Positions 26,701 through 36,900 are shown, counted from the stretch's first letter. The stretch is DNA of 64,000 nucleotides from Marisa cornuarietis (GCA_004794655.1 SMMW01000179.1:537001-601000), one strand, 5' to 3'. Made by a program: numbers and translations. The notes: generated by a model from the letters alone, not told the origin.

Positions 26701-29700
26701 TACAAGCTGATGCTAGGAGTGTCCACTAGTTACTGTGCTGTTGATAAAAGCTGAGTTTAAATCAGCACAATACTAGTCGCCATGAGATTATGTTTTATCA
26801 GCTTGTCAAACTGCAGCATGTTACCCTATAACATAAAATCAATCTTTATTTTGTAAAGAAAATTGTAGTCTACTTACATAAATCTGACTCCTGCTATAGC
26901 GCTGTAGAATAGCATCCAGAATGATTTCCTCGGATAAGGAAGGAAGTTTGCTCAAATCGTCGTCTGCTCCTGGCAAGGGCAGTTCTCCCTAGCGAACAAA
27001 CAGGAGGGAAAGATCAAAAGGAATGAAGCCAGATCTTCCTTTATCCAGACGAAGAAAATGTATACGTTTGCTTATGTAAGTTCGCTAAGGGGTGGTTTGA
27101 AATTAGGAGATTTTATTTTTAAATTTGTTACAGTTTAGAATACTTTGGATTACCCGTTCTGTCTTCTAATTCACTTAGTCGCTGCAATAGGCTAAACCCG
27201 CACTTTCAAGAAAACTGTTTAAAATATTAATACCACGCACAAAAATATCAACATTCTACCTTTGAACGGCGGGAACAACAGTGCTAAGTAATAGTACAGT
27301 AAAAAGAATAGAATTTTACCTCCTCAGAACTATGCATACTGCATGAAGAACTGATGAAGACTTCTTCATAACTGCCGTTATCATCGTCATCGTCATCGAA
27401 ACCTTCTTCTTCTCTCGATATCTGACTAGACGATAGATCGGTATCCGATTGACCAGTCTTCAGATTCATTAGTGTTCCTCCGTGTAGGAGCGTCTGCCCT
27501 TCCATGAGACGATCTGCTTTTGATAAGGGAAGACGGAATGGACGCCTGCGAAGGAACAACACACACAAAATTGAATGTACAAAGAACTTTGCAGACAAAC
27601 AAAAAACAGACATGATACTGTTGAGACGACAAATGGCGATGTATGTTAATACTCGATAAACTAAGAGCAAGAACGATTTGAAAGGTTTACATAATTCTGC
27701 TGATGGACCCGCTGTGTTCGTCCTCTCCATCTGCAGTTTCCTCCGTATCCACACCTCCAATGGCTGACTTCCTCTCCACACACTTCGCTTTTCTTATCAG
27801 TTTCTGTATCTCCTCTCCCATAGCCACATCCAGGGCAGTGTTACCCTCAAGGTTTACACAACTTGTGTCTGCTCCGTGCTTAAGAAGAAGCTTGACCATC
27901 TTCGTCTTTTGAGGTCAAAAACAAGTCCACATGAGTTTTAAGTGAAATATTTTTCGTAGAGCAAGGGAACCACCATCACATCACACCACACCCGTAACAC
28001 CAACTACTACCCGAATATCCCTGCAGAGTTATTTTAACAATTAAACAGTTGAAAATCTATGTGCTTGAAATAGAATTAAAATGTCTTATGCATTGACTTT
28101 TAAATAGGCAAAAAGAAAATGCAAGTCTTTCTGAGAATAAAATTGTCCCACAAGATGTTTGAACACAGAACAATAAGACAAGGAAGAAAATCTGTTTCAA
28201 ATAGATTTTCGCTGAAGACGTTTACAGAAGCGGACAGTTCATCATCAAAACATCCCGTTTCTGAATTGTTTTCACAAATAAAAATGTCGAATTTCTGAAC
28301 TGATCTTTAAAGAGCTGTGGCCAAATGTTTACAAGCACATACAGTTTTCTCTTCTTATCCCATCTCCATTTCCTATACATGTACCTGGCAAAATCTGGCA
28401 GAACAATGTAGCGGAGTCCAGCCGCTGGTGGTGACGGCGTTGACGTGAGCGCCATGTTTCAAAAGCAGTTGTCCACACTTGGTATAGCCATTAGCACATG
28501 CGATGTGAAGCTGACACACAAAACACCAACGCTTTTTGTCAGTAGATTAGTTATAAGTAGTGCTCTTTTCAGCTCTCACATCAGCACTTAATCAGAAAAA
28601 CTAAAATCTGAATGAATAAATAAATAAACATGCAAACATACAACGGTCACTGATACTAGTGACGGGGGGGGGGAATCCGTATTATTCCATTGAATGGCAA
28701 AGACAGCACGGCTAAGTGACAACAGAGATTTAAAAAGTTAACTTCTTCAAAATTAAGCATGTTGAAGACCAGTGTGATAAATTAGTAAGTAAATGATACT
28801 TTATTAATCTTTACGGAAACCCCCTAGAGTTCGTCAATAATAAAAGCCACACAAATATCACAAATCACCCATCCACTCAAAACAACAAATGATAACAAAT
28901 CATTTACTCCCCCCTCAACAACTCATTAGAAAATAGAAAAAGTCTCCTACAAAGGTCGCTCCATCGCTAGTCACAGTCTTGCTGACATCCCCAGATGTTT
29001 GAATGATGGCTCGAACCTCGTCCTCGACCTGATGACCCCTCAGTTGCCTCAGCTTTTTCATTTTTCTCTCAGTCAGACCTAAATGCAAAAAAGTCCGTGA
29101 AGCATGTTACTATATATCATTATTTCCAGCTGACAAAAGTAAGCTTTCATCACAGCTGGAAAACACTGGTGGATACTCGATTTGGAAGGGAAAACCCTAT
29201 GACCTCGATGTAGTATAGACCTGTTGAGGAATGATGATGGGTTAGAACGACCATCGTGGATCTTGTAAAGTTTTATATCGTCGGTTATTAATTTACATAC
29301 GGACTATACATGAGGCTTTAGTTATGAAGTGAGAGTAAGTCGTCTCCACAAACTGGGAAAGTTGGAAAACCCGTTTTATTTTGTAAGTAACAATGTCATA
29401 CCCAGACTCGGGAGCACTACTTCATGTTTCTTTACCCCAGGGGTTTAGACACCGCTTTATATAACTTGGGAAACAAGAGGCGTGTCCTGTCGTTCGCCAT
29501 GTTGCCTGCCCCGTGGCAATTAATACTTACCCTCGCTATAGACATCGAATACTCAATTCAGGGAGACGGAGGAAGGCATTCATTCAAAGTAAAATGTGTG
29601 ATAAAAACCCGCCAGGTTATCGTTGAGTATAGTATGTGCGAGGTGGTCAGTGAACGTGTCGGACACCGTATTATATAACTACAGTGTAAACTGAGCAATC

Positions 29701-32700
29701 AGTGATACATGGAAACAACATGAAGCACCACTTCGCCAACAGTCTACAGTCCACATAGAGGCAGCCGTTACTAGAGAGTAATCACCGTATATCAACAAAA
29801 TATCAAAAATGTCCACGCAATAGAAATTTTACATATAAATTATATAAAATATATGTAATAATGTAGATTCGAGACAGGATGGTGTTATGTGTACATGCAT
29901 TGTACGCTGCACTCTTTTGTCTTTTTTATATAGCCGTGAGGTATTTTGAAATAGTAACGGGCGTGAAGCCATCTTGTGCAGGCCAGTGGAGCTCTGAAAT
30001 ATAATGATCATGTCGACCGAATGTGTTTACGACTGTTCTTTTTTCAGGCCAAATCTTTGCAACTTAAAATTATTATGAATCAAGCCAAAGTGTATGAAGA
30101 TTGCAAATTTTGCTAAAGAAAAGTTAGCTACTCAGACCGCTTCAGCTATCAAGCGACCCAAATAGTCTCTCGTAGTCTAAGCTTCAACTTAGTCCTTAGT
30201 AAGCAAACTGTCACAGGTGAGACTAAGCTTCAACTTAGTCCTTAGTAAGCAAACTGTCACAGGTGAGACTAAGCTTCAACTTAGTCCTTAGTAAGCAAAC
30301 TGTTACAGGTGAGGCCCTGCGGAGTGCACCGAGGTGTAGCGACTTTGTGTAGTGTGTAGTCTGTGAGTCAAGCTGCAACTGCTGCTACTCTTTCCACCAT
30401 TGAAACCACCTCTAGCTTCTCTGCACCTTTTGCCTCCATGAAGCTGATGATTGTTTCCCAGGAGTCAGTGTGCTGCAGCGCGTGGTCGATGGGAAAGTTG
30501 CCATCAACGTCCATCCGCGACACGTCGGCTTCGTTCTGGAAACGAAAGTCGGACAGGTTTGGTTGGCTGGCTGCTTGACTAGTTCAAGTGTTTTAAAAGT
30601 GCTTTTCCCTTAGTATAATTTTTCACTTTGTGAAGTAGGGAGATAAAGGAAGAGAAAACCCAACGGCCAGCTCTATAACGAACGTGTGTCCAGAAAGACT
30701 GTCCCTCCCGAGCCATGTCTTTGCCCAGGACCTGACGGTCTTCGCTGGACTGGCGACAAGCGAGCATTTTACCACTGCACTCTCCGGCATAATCAATTCC
30801 CCCCTCCCCCCACACACACACTACCACCACCAACAACAACAACAACAAAAAAAAAAACAAATAAACAAAACACAACTGACCTGGCAAATTAACAATGCAA
30901 TCACTAATTTTTTGATTGAGCTCAGGACGTACTATCCCCCGCCCATCCAACTAAGCGAATACAAACATGTTATTTGTCGAGGTTATAAGTCTGCAAACAC
31001 TACCATGGGCATGTACAGACAGGTCAAGCCGGTGATGTCAGGAATGTAGACAGAGGACCTCACTAGCCGCCTGCGACTATATTTTTCCTACAAAATTCTG
31101 CCATGTATGTGTGGACTGTCTCTACACTTGCCCTAAGGAAATACTTCAAATTAACTGGTGTTCACGTGCATGAAGTGAGCGCAAAAGTTACAGGTTCGAC
31201 TTCTATCAGATTTTGTGCCTTTGGTATAAAACCTTTTTCTTTACTTTCTTTTTCTTATGGACAGTGTGCGCCCGTGTGTATGTTTATGTGTCTAAATGTG
31301 CGCGTGCATGTGTGTTTTATGTGTGTACATGCGTCTGTGCGTGCATGTGTGTTTTAACTTGTTAACTCGACAAGTGTGCTTAAGACAGACTGTGTGTTTA
31401 GGTTAAATTAAAGGTTTGGGCTTATATTATCGGTTGGGGGTTAGGTGTAGGTTTACTTTTAGCGAAATGACTGAGCAAGGAAACCGTTTGTTTGAGGGAA
31501 AGTCTGGTAGTCGGCAACCGCTTTGAGTTATTTGCGCATGCGTAAAACATGCCAGTGGCAAAAGCTCGTGAAGAAAAAAAAAGTTGCTGTCTGGTTCGAT
31601 ACTCGTGTGGCGCAACATACTACTCCAGGTGTTCCTGACTTTTTTGGATGGGAAAGGTGAGGCAGTGCCCTCTCAAAAGACTGGCCTCGATATAAGTGCA
31701 CTCTGTTACCTTATTTTCCAACAACCAAATAGGGGACGACCTTTACGGGGTTTTTTAATACCTTATCAGACATTGACAGTTTAAGGGTTTCGCGTACATT
31801 CCTGATGTCAAAGATTATTTACCTCTGTCATAACAGAAGAGATATATTTACCCAAACGGTGAGAAATCTTGCAATTTTACAGAGAAAATAAAATTGCTCA
31901 CTTATACTGTGAGAGCTTAAGGGGCTGTCTTCATATCATACAAGTATTATGTTCTGTGAGCCTGAGAACACGATGGTAGTGTTACTAGAATAAAGTGTAA
32001 ATAATATCGGTTTGTTGGTCAGTACGACTGGGTTATTTTCCAAGAGACAAGACACATCTTCAGTAGGTTACCCAAGCCGTGCTTACCTCATACCATCCTT
32101 AATTTAACAAACAAGTCAATTTGCACTCACTGTTAACAGTAGCTGGACAATATCTGCGTTATCTTGATAGCAGGCCACGTGCAAAGGGGTCCACCAATCA
32201 TCGTCTGCTACGTTGACATCAGCTCCTTTTAAGATTAGTAACTCTGCCATTGCTAAATTCCCTTCTGCACAGCACTAAACAAATAAATATGAAAAGTACT
32301 GTAGAGCTCAAGCATATTAATTCCCACTCAATTACCTCTACTGTCTAAATGACGATGTGACATTCATACCAATGCAAATATTGAATTAGTCAACTCATTC
32401 ATTGCATGTCGAGTTTTTCATGTTAGCACCATAGGATTGGACACACTTCAATTACCTTCTGCAGCAAAGACGACCCGTTTCCTGTTTGAAAGTTATAATC
32501 AGCTCCAGTACTCAGCAAAGTCAAAACTGAAAGAGAAAAATCCATATTTAAATAGAAGAGGTTGATAGGGACGTGTGCTAGATCTTCGGATTAATGTCGT
32601 TTTTTTGTTATCCGCACCTTCATTTTGCGGGTGGAAGGCGAGGAAGGAACCGCAAAATGAATTATAAAGTCGAAGATCATTGCGATGTTAACTAAGCCGG

Positions 32701-33196
32701 AATAAACTTCTTGAGTTAATGTTTTTCTACTGTTTTCTGTTGTGTTGTAGATGCTCTTCGAGAGTAATAGGTACAGGAGTTTCCGATTCAGCTCCATACG
32801 TTGAAGGTATGACCGATACTGTTCTCATTCTCACACATCATGGGGACGACCTCGCGCCTTGTCACACTCTCACAAGTAAGCATCAAACTTCAACCTTCAA
32901 GTCCCTCTTCCACTTGTCCATTTCGTCCACTTTATTATTTTTTATTTTAATATTCAACATTTCCACTTACCTTGTTTTCCATCCACTTCTTCTATTGCTG
33001 ACTGCAAATTGTAACTGCTGTGAAAATGAACAGTTGTTCCCTTTTTGTTGGGTTTCCGTGGCAACAATCTCGGGGGCTGTGGCTGCTGCTGCTCTTGAAG
33101 TGTCATGAACTTCTCGTAGTCCTCCACTTGGCGCCGCCGCATCTCCCTGCACACTTTGTGGCGCTCCACGGGGACCAGCATGTCCTTGGTATCCAT
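10094..33196 (-). CDS. MYO16: Myosin-XVI-like gene (ankyrin repeats + myosin motor + IQ), 28 coding exons, 3' end open
   Basis: Unconventional myosin with an N-terminal PP1-docking and ankyrin module, an actin-activated ATPase head and a short neck. Exons in transcription order: 33196-32971, 32526-32456, 32274-32131, 30535-30427, 29078-28951, 28510-28385, 27905-27691, 27545-27320, 26988-26878, 26404-26339, 25563-25336, 22843-22729, 20544-20400, 19962-19863, 18893-18776, 18513-18442, 18177-18042, 17455-17380, 16552-16403, 15957-15864, 15587-15435, 15047-14887, 14525-14463, 13671-13466, 12281-12179, 11140-11044, 10827-10608, 10191-10094. All have AG/GT borders and reading phase is kept across every junction (3,757 nt). 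The start is the ATG of MDTKDM; an acceptor at 33237/38 just upstream suggests a separate non-coding first exon. Ankyrins lie at about 76-340, P-loop at 516-523, switch I near 566-572, switch II near 790-795. The order of ankyrin module then motor separates MYO16 from other myosins. The human protein is longer (about 1,858 aa), so tail exons may be missing or truly absent. Confidence 0.93.
10532..10600 (-). repeat. Tandem duplicate of the MYO16 exon-27/intron border
   Basis: A roughly 70-bp stretch immediately downstream of the exon 27 donor repeats the end of exon 27 (10605-10677) at a period of 77 bp, with a visible shared core CATCATCAAATA and ACCCAG. The second copy keeps an open frame resembling the first (FDDEQEYV beside FDDDQEYV) but is 77 bp away, not a multiple of three. 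Reading through meets a TGA, and the aligned donor has decayed to GTGTTT. It is most likely an intronic remnant of a local duplication. Confidence 0.75.
11527..12043 (-). mobile_element. 5'-truncated LINE remnant (RT C-terminal part) with 10-bp target-site duplication
   Basis: On the minus strand it reads [53 protein letters not shown] and GRPRQTWRR, the post-RT segment of a second non-LTR family. Stops interrupt it: a TGA sits between KW and WIGH, and a TAG later in GMT-TQLG. The target-site duplication AGGTCGATAT lies at 11517-11526 and 12044-12053. The tail is an AATAATAAGAAG run. It sits in the MYO16 intron between exons 25 and 26, in the same orientation as the gene. Confidence 0.88.
12650..13110 (+). 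pseudogene. Decayed CR1/Rex-like retrotransposon fragment, antisense in a MYO16 intron
   Basis: In shifting plus-strand frames it reads [34 protein letters not shown] and [19 protein letters not shown], the familiar C-terminal order of CR1/Rex-type LINE ORF2 proteins. At least two frameshifts are needed. It has no retained RT core and no clear ends. It lies between MYO16 exons 24 and 25. Confidence 0.75.
13175..13216. repeat. GT microsatellite
   Basis: About 20 GT units in the MYO16 intron between exons 24 and 25, downstream of the CR1-like fragment. Confidence 0.95.
13466..16552 (-). CDS. MYO16: MYO16 exons 19-24: relay region, loop 2 and actin-binding part of the head
   Basis: Exon 19 continues from the switch II helix ([20 protein letters not shown]). 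Exon 20 has the relay/strut block [11 protein letters not shown]. Exon 21 has [21 protein letters not shown]. Exon 22 is a basic loop-2-like stretch ([20 protein letters not shown]). Exon 23 has [11 protein letters not shown], and exon 24 has [13 protein letters not shown] and the converter entry [19 protein letters not shown]. Residues here contact actin and transmit movement to the neck. Confidence 0.93.
17380..20544 (-). CDS. MYO16: MYO16 exons 13-18: motor head through switch II
   Basis: Exon 13 has the conserved YLLEKSRVV and [11 protein letters not shown] blocks, exon 15 has [12 protein letters not shown], exon 17 has [20 protein letters not shown], and exon 18 has GILDIFGFE (switch II) followed by NDFEQ. 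All are standard landmarks of an intact head and are in the expected order. Exon phases are consistent, with junctions at 20400/19962, 19863/18893, 18776/18513, 18442/18177 and 18042/17455. Confidence 0.93.
19109..19153. repeat. GAT microsatellite
   Basis: About 15 GAT units in the MYO16 intron between exons 14 and 15. Translated in one frame it gives a poly-Asp run, which is not coding. Confidence 0.95.
19478..19725 (+). mobile_element. Truncated L2-like 3'UTR insertion with ~28-bp flanking direct repeats
   Basis: A pyrimidine-rich stretch ends TGCGCAGAGAGTGCGACC...GTTATAAGTTTACATCATT plus ATT repeats, like the tail of the 48.1-kb L2-like copy. It is flanked by near-identical direct repeats (TACACAATATCTGCAAAT near 19450 and TACACAATATCTACAAAT near 19727), fitting a target-site duplication with a few substitutions. 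It lies in the MYO16 intron between exons 14 and 15. Confidence 0.6.
20764..20800. repeat. AC microsatellite
   Basis: A run of about 18 AC units followed by a GA-rich stretch, in the MYO16 intron between exons 12 and 13. Confidence 0.95.
22369..22550 (-). mobile_element. tRNA-derived SINE-like repeat, copy A
   Basis: On the minus strand it begins with an A-box-like AGCTAAAACACTCGCTTGTC and a B-box-like GGTTCAGATCTC, followed by a body containing CTTCCGGGTACTACGGTTTC and ending GAAATCC...GTGGAAGCACTTTCA. It shares this order with the copy at 33.8 kb. It lies in the MYO16 intron between exons 12 and 13, same orientation as the gene. Confidence 0.62.
22729..22843 (-). CDS. MYO16: MYO16 exon 12: switch I
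   Basis: This exon codes for [20 protein letters not shown] followed by [10 protein letters not shown]. The NxNSSRFxK block is myosin switch I, which coordinates magnesium and the gamma-phosphate. The exon follows an unusually long intron of about 2.5 kb and is followed by another of about 2.2 kb that carries a SINE. It ends in phase 1 at GGAG/GTAGGT and joins [12 protein letters not shown] in exon 13. Confidence 0.93.
23128..23944 (-). mobile_element. Possible solo LTR
   Basis: The minus strand begins TGTAACGAGGTTGTCC and could end ...GTTGACA, giving TGT/ACA ends. Flanks TCAAA (left) and CCAAA (right) match 4 of 5 bases. The interior has no coding frame and repeats the motif CCACACAG several times. 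It lies in the MYO16 intron between exons 11 and 12. Without a second copy this is only a suggestion. Confidence 0.25.
25336..26988 (-). CDS. MYO16: MYO16 exons 9-11: start of motor head with P-loop
   Basis: Exon 9 (26988-26878) opens the head ([20 protein letters not shown]), exon 10 (26404-26339) has the [12 protein letters not shown] strand, and exon 11 (25563-25336) has [17 protein letters not shown] and the P-loop [13 protein letters not shown]. The P-loop fits the canonical myosin GESGAGKT sequence exactly and binds the ATP phosphates. The exon 11 donor is CAG/GTCTGT, weaker than its neighbours, but the join to exon 12 ([12 protein letters not shown]) is exactly what the myosin fold needs. 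Confidence 0.94.
25666..25920 (+). repeat. Dispersed 'TATAGAGCGCC...GCGCTTTACA' repeat with AAT microsatellite
   Basis: An AAT run precedes TTATAGAGCGCCGTTCCCTA and ACAGCGCTTTACACAAAATA, followed by AAGAGCGTCTTCAGCCGCTG and GGAGAGGGAATTCCACATAG. This order is typical of a repeat found widely in mollusc genomes. It lies in the MYO16 intron between exons 10 and 11. Confidence 0.55.
27320..27905 (-). CDS. MYO16: MYO16 exons 7-8: last ankyrin repeat and acidic linker to the motor
   Basis: Exon 7 (27905-27691) finishes the ankyrin module ([16 protein letters not shown]...NTALDVA) and enters a charged segment. Exon 8 (27545-27320) is a serine- and acid-rich linker with a run of six aspartates followed by [12 protein letters not shown]. 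The YEEV tetrapeptide sits where the vertebrate protein, from memory, has YEEI. That matches the Src-family SH2 ligand consensus. The linker is likely disordered and regulatory. Splice phases 2 and 0 match the neighbouring exons. Confidence 0.9.
28385..33196 (-). CDS. MYO16: MYO16 exons 1-6: PP1-docking segment and ankyrin repeats
   Basis: Exon 1 codes for a basic, charged N-terminus ([12 protein letters not shown]) followed by KKGTTVHF at about residues 51-58. This occupies the place of the RVxF-type PP1-docking motif that precedes the ankyrin repeats in MYO16 and MYPT proteins, although the basic residue is further upstream than in the strict consensus. Exons 2-6 code for ankyrin repeats, with visible cores [44 protein letters not shown] and GWTPLH. 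In MYPT1 and MYO16 this module binds and targets the PP1 catalytic subunit. The reader should note that the donor of exon 4 is AAAG/GTGCAG, chosen because only it joins in phase to exon 5 (...FMEAKG-LTERKM). Confidence 0.92.
30178..30314. repeat. Three tandem copies of a 46-bp unit
   Basis: Units start at 30178, 30224 and 30270 and are almost identical (the third has TGTTACAG for TGTCACAG). Each contains ACTAAG-CTTCAA-CTTAGT, a small hairpin, and CAGGTGAG on the plus strand. The array lies in the MYO16 intron just downstream of exon 4. Confidence 0.93.
30705..30775 (-). mobile_element. tRNA-derived SINE-like repeat, copy D (head only)
   Basis: The minus strand reads GTGGTAAAATGCTCGCTTGT and continues like the head of copy A (shared core CGCTTGTC-CCA-TCCAG). 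The body is absent or unrecognisable. It lies in the MYO16 intron between exons 3 and 4. Confidence 0.4.
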
Positions 33197-33785
33197 TTGG
33201 AATTTGGTCGAGTTGGGAGATGGGAGGGTCACGAACCTGCGAATGAAACGGTCAGAACTCGCTGCTTCCTTTTGACAGTCCGAGAATCTGTTGGTTAAAG
33301 CCACGATTTCTCCAACATGAGCCAAGCCTTCAACACCCTTGTATCCCAAGATACACGGATGTGTACTTTTATCATTTGATAATGACAGGTGGTGTGATTT
33401 TCTGCTTTTTCGTTTGTTTGCTTAACTACACATTCCCAAGCAGTTCACGATCAAAGTTAACATAATAAAAGAGTAACAAAGAAAAGCCGTTTTCTTCGCT
33501 GTCAGATTACAGCTTACTGACGATAAACGAAAGTTATGTATTCACTGGTCATATCAAGACAATATCTCACTACAAATACAAGAACAACCACACAGTGAAA
33601 ATGTGTTCCTGATTTACAATTAGATTGTGCTACCGAAGGTTTCCTTGGAGCACCGGTCTCAAAGTCCCCATCACCATATAAGCTGCCGACTGTGATTTAA
33701 AATTCAAAACATTTATCAGCAATGACCCATGATCAATGCTGATTTGTTGGCTGAAGTCTTTGGCTACTTTGACAGCATTTTTGCT

Positions 33786-33966
33786 CTATGAGGGAGGAGG
33801 GGAGATGGATAATGGGAAGGAAACTAGAGTATCCGGAGAAAATTCCCGACAGCATGCTCTGCCAACAGATATTACACCCAAACAATGCCCCCAGCCGAGA
33901 CCTGAACACGGACCTTTCATTTCTCACTGCAATGGTGACACGTACGCCACTTACACCACCGGCTGC
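33786..33966 (-). mobile_element. tRNA-derived SINE-like repeat, copy B
   Basis: The minus strand reads GTAAGTGGCGTACGTGTCAC, then a B-box-like GTGTTCAGGTCTC, then a body with CTCCGGATACTCTAGTTTCC. Block order and spacing match copy A. It lies upstream of the MYO16 start codon. Confidence 0.6.
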
Positions 33967-36900
33967 CTCAGAAGAATCTGACTGACATAATTTTATGCAA
34001 GACCGAAAACGAGGTCAGAGGTCGTTTGAGAAGTGCTAAAGACTGTCGCCGTTTGAGATTTTCTCCTTTGAAGTATAACACGATGTATACATGGCCGAGG
34101 TCAGTCACAAGCACAAGCACTAAGCAGGGAGAGAGATCGAGGAGGGGGTGGGATTGGAGTTTTACACCAAGCTAGCAGCGTGAGATTGAGAAGGGAGGAG
34201 GGAGGAGAGAGAGAGAGCAAAGGACGGTCGCCTAGATAAACTTCCTGGTATTTCATGTTTAGGTGCATAAGAACCTCTTCACTCGTACTAACAATACAGC
34301 CCCCTTTCAAGGCAGCACAAACTTTGACAGCAAGTCTTTGTACCTCATAGCATTCACCTCTAGCACCCACCCGAAGTCGATAAAATGTCAGACCATACCC
34401 GCGGTAAGCAACTATACGATAAGTAACCATACAGACTAGGATGACAACTGTAATTTTTAAATTAACTGTTTCCAAGATGTGCCCGTTAGAGTCTAAATCA
34501 TCTACACAAGCATTGCTGATAGATTCAAGGAACATTGACAGTTTTTTTTATCTTTGCAAACACATGAGTAATTACAACATATGAAATGGAATAAAGAGTT
34601 ACGAAGTATACCCTTGTTACAAATGTTTGTCGTACTTTACCTGGAACGATATAAGTATGCAACAAACTACATAAGAAACAATTAGCAACACAGAACACAG
34701 CGAAGTGTGTCTGAAATAATAACAAATAATAATAATTACTTGGAACGGTGCTCAGCAAAGCTGAAGGTGTATGTATGTGACAGACAGTTCCACCATTTTA
34801 TCTACTCTCAACCTGTAAGCCCCCGCTTGGCCGCTCTGCCCAGAACCCGCCCTTATCGTCTCACGAAAGTTCAAGAAAGTTTGTTTTGTTATATTTGCTT
34901 ATATGTCACTCGTCTTACAGACCAAATCACATCAACGAAAACAGCGCCAGTAGATCGTATCATCTGTCGACATAGCGAATACTGATCAGTATTAGAAATA
35001 CCTAATGAAATAGAAATGCTCGCCTCTAACCCACACACTTCTCTGTGTAAGTCTGTGCTCTAACCTTAACCGACATTTTGTTTCCATGTGCATGTTTTCT
35101 GTTTAAATGTCCATTAGTCTACATAAGATGTGTTAGAGTATGTAAATGTGTTTGTCTGGGTGTAGCCACTTACTTTTCAGTTCAAGTGATTAAAGCATCA
35201 CACAGACACAGCACTGTCTCAGGATCGTGTGAAGAACAACTCACACCAACTGGTCTTGCTCCGTTACAGATCCTTACTTCTACCAAACTCCTCACAACTC
35301 ACTGGCCTTGACGATTATTCGGGTACATTCTTCAGTCACTGTGGGGATGTTCCGGTTAACCCAGCGAACGGGTATGCTGTGTGCTGCCAGAAAAGGACTG
35401 TCATGAATACAAACATTTCCTTCTCACGCGGCAAGCATAGATGACTGGTGTACAGGAATTTCCACTTCCACACTGTGACGCAGACAGCTCACAAGGTGTG
35501 CAGGTAGGTAGTAGGTTACACCTTCCGGGTGTGTCCTGGACGACGAGAATTTCTTGAACGACTGACATGCGTTTCACTGTACGCTCGAGTCAGGAATCCC
35601 ACCCCTTTCAGCAGTGGCGTACACGTTTGGGTGGGGCGGTGGAGGGCTTTAGATGATTACAAAATTGGATTTTTGTTATATTTCTAATACTGGATTATTT
35701 TCGAGTTTTTTTTCAGCTGTGCCTTACTTTTGATCCCCATCATTTTTTCAAGCAGCAGTTATTTAGGCAAGTCTTTTTATTTTCCCTCTCTTGTATAAAA
35801 TGAGCTACATTTTGTCTGATGGCGACTGCTGGCTAATTTAGCTTCACTTTCTCGGAACACCAACTTGCCCTCAAAGTAAAATAACTTGTGCACTAAACAT
35901 GTTGTAATGTGAAATCGTTTCCAACACTACAAGGTCCATTCAGTGGGTGCCTGTAGTATTTTTTTAACTGTTATGCTTACCTAGTCATTAAGTACACATT
36001 CTATAATTTCAAAGTCACATTTCTGATTTGTCTGGTGGCAATTCATATATTTTCTAGCTAATGCGCACTGGTTTGGGTTGGTGATAAATGTGAGAATGAA
36101 AATACAGAACAATTTCTGCAATCAGCTGAATGTGAAAGTATCTTTAATGTCACAAGAAAACCAGTCTCCAACATCACTGAGTCTACCTGCAAATAAAATA
36201 ACCAGCTCTTCCACACGAACTGCACATCTCAACAGCAACCTAACCTTTACAAGGAATAAAGATCTTTGATCTTCACATATCCTAAAACAACTAGCCATGG
36301 GGCCTTACCTGAACACCCCTGGAGCAAGCCATCATACCTGAAATAATTTTTTTTTTAGCCCAATTTACAACTACACGTTCTTTCCTTACTTTTGCCATAG
36401 AATTACACTGAAGGTATATGGTAAAAACTTAATAATTAAGGTTATCTTACCTTTAGTCCACAGCTACAAGCCCTGAAGATTAATCAGAACCAGGAGGCAC
36501 CCCAACCCATCTCTATCACAGAAACTCTGTGATACTATGAAAATAATGTTAATATCATTTTCCCACTCTAAAACACTGTTGAGGTAGCATTATTTTTCCA
36601 AGACATTACATTGCTCGGATGTGCAAGTCTCCCTTCTGATGAACCTACAGACGTGACCTCTAAATATATTCATCGAAACAGCACTTGGAAATGCAGTTTA
36701 AATTTAGAAAAAATTTGACACAACTCTCCTTTAACCCAACAGAGTGCTAACTGGCCCTGAATATTACCTACACAGACTGCTTCCCTTAGGAATAAAAGTA
36801 CACATAAAACCCAACATAATCTTACCCATGCCCCATGCTGACATATAAAATAGACATTTTCCTCTAAGAACCAATTCCTAAAACCTAGCCCACTAAACAC

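Noticed and set aside
27284..27781. 165-residue single frame as a gene
   Set aside because: Only its middle part is MYO16 exon 8; the ends run into introns.
30900..31560. NRF1-like TGCGCATGCG near 31.53 kb as an internal MYO16 promoter
   Set aside because: A single motif without other promoter elements or a plausible alternative first exon.
33236..33349. Upstream extension of the MYO16 start (frame from 33349)
   Set aside because: An acceptor (TTCGCAG) lies inside it, and homology begins only at or after MDTKDM.
34101..34535. 144-residue frame, minus strand
   Set aside because: No motif; ends in low-complexity GA-rich sequence.
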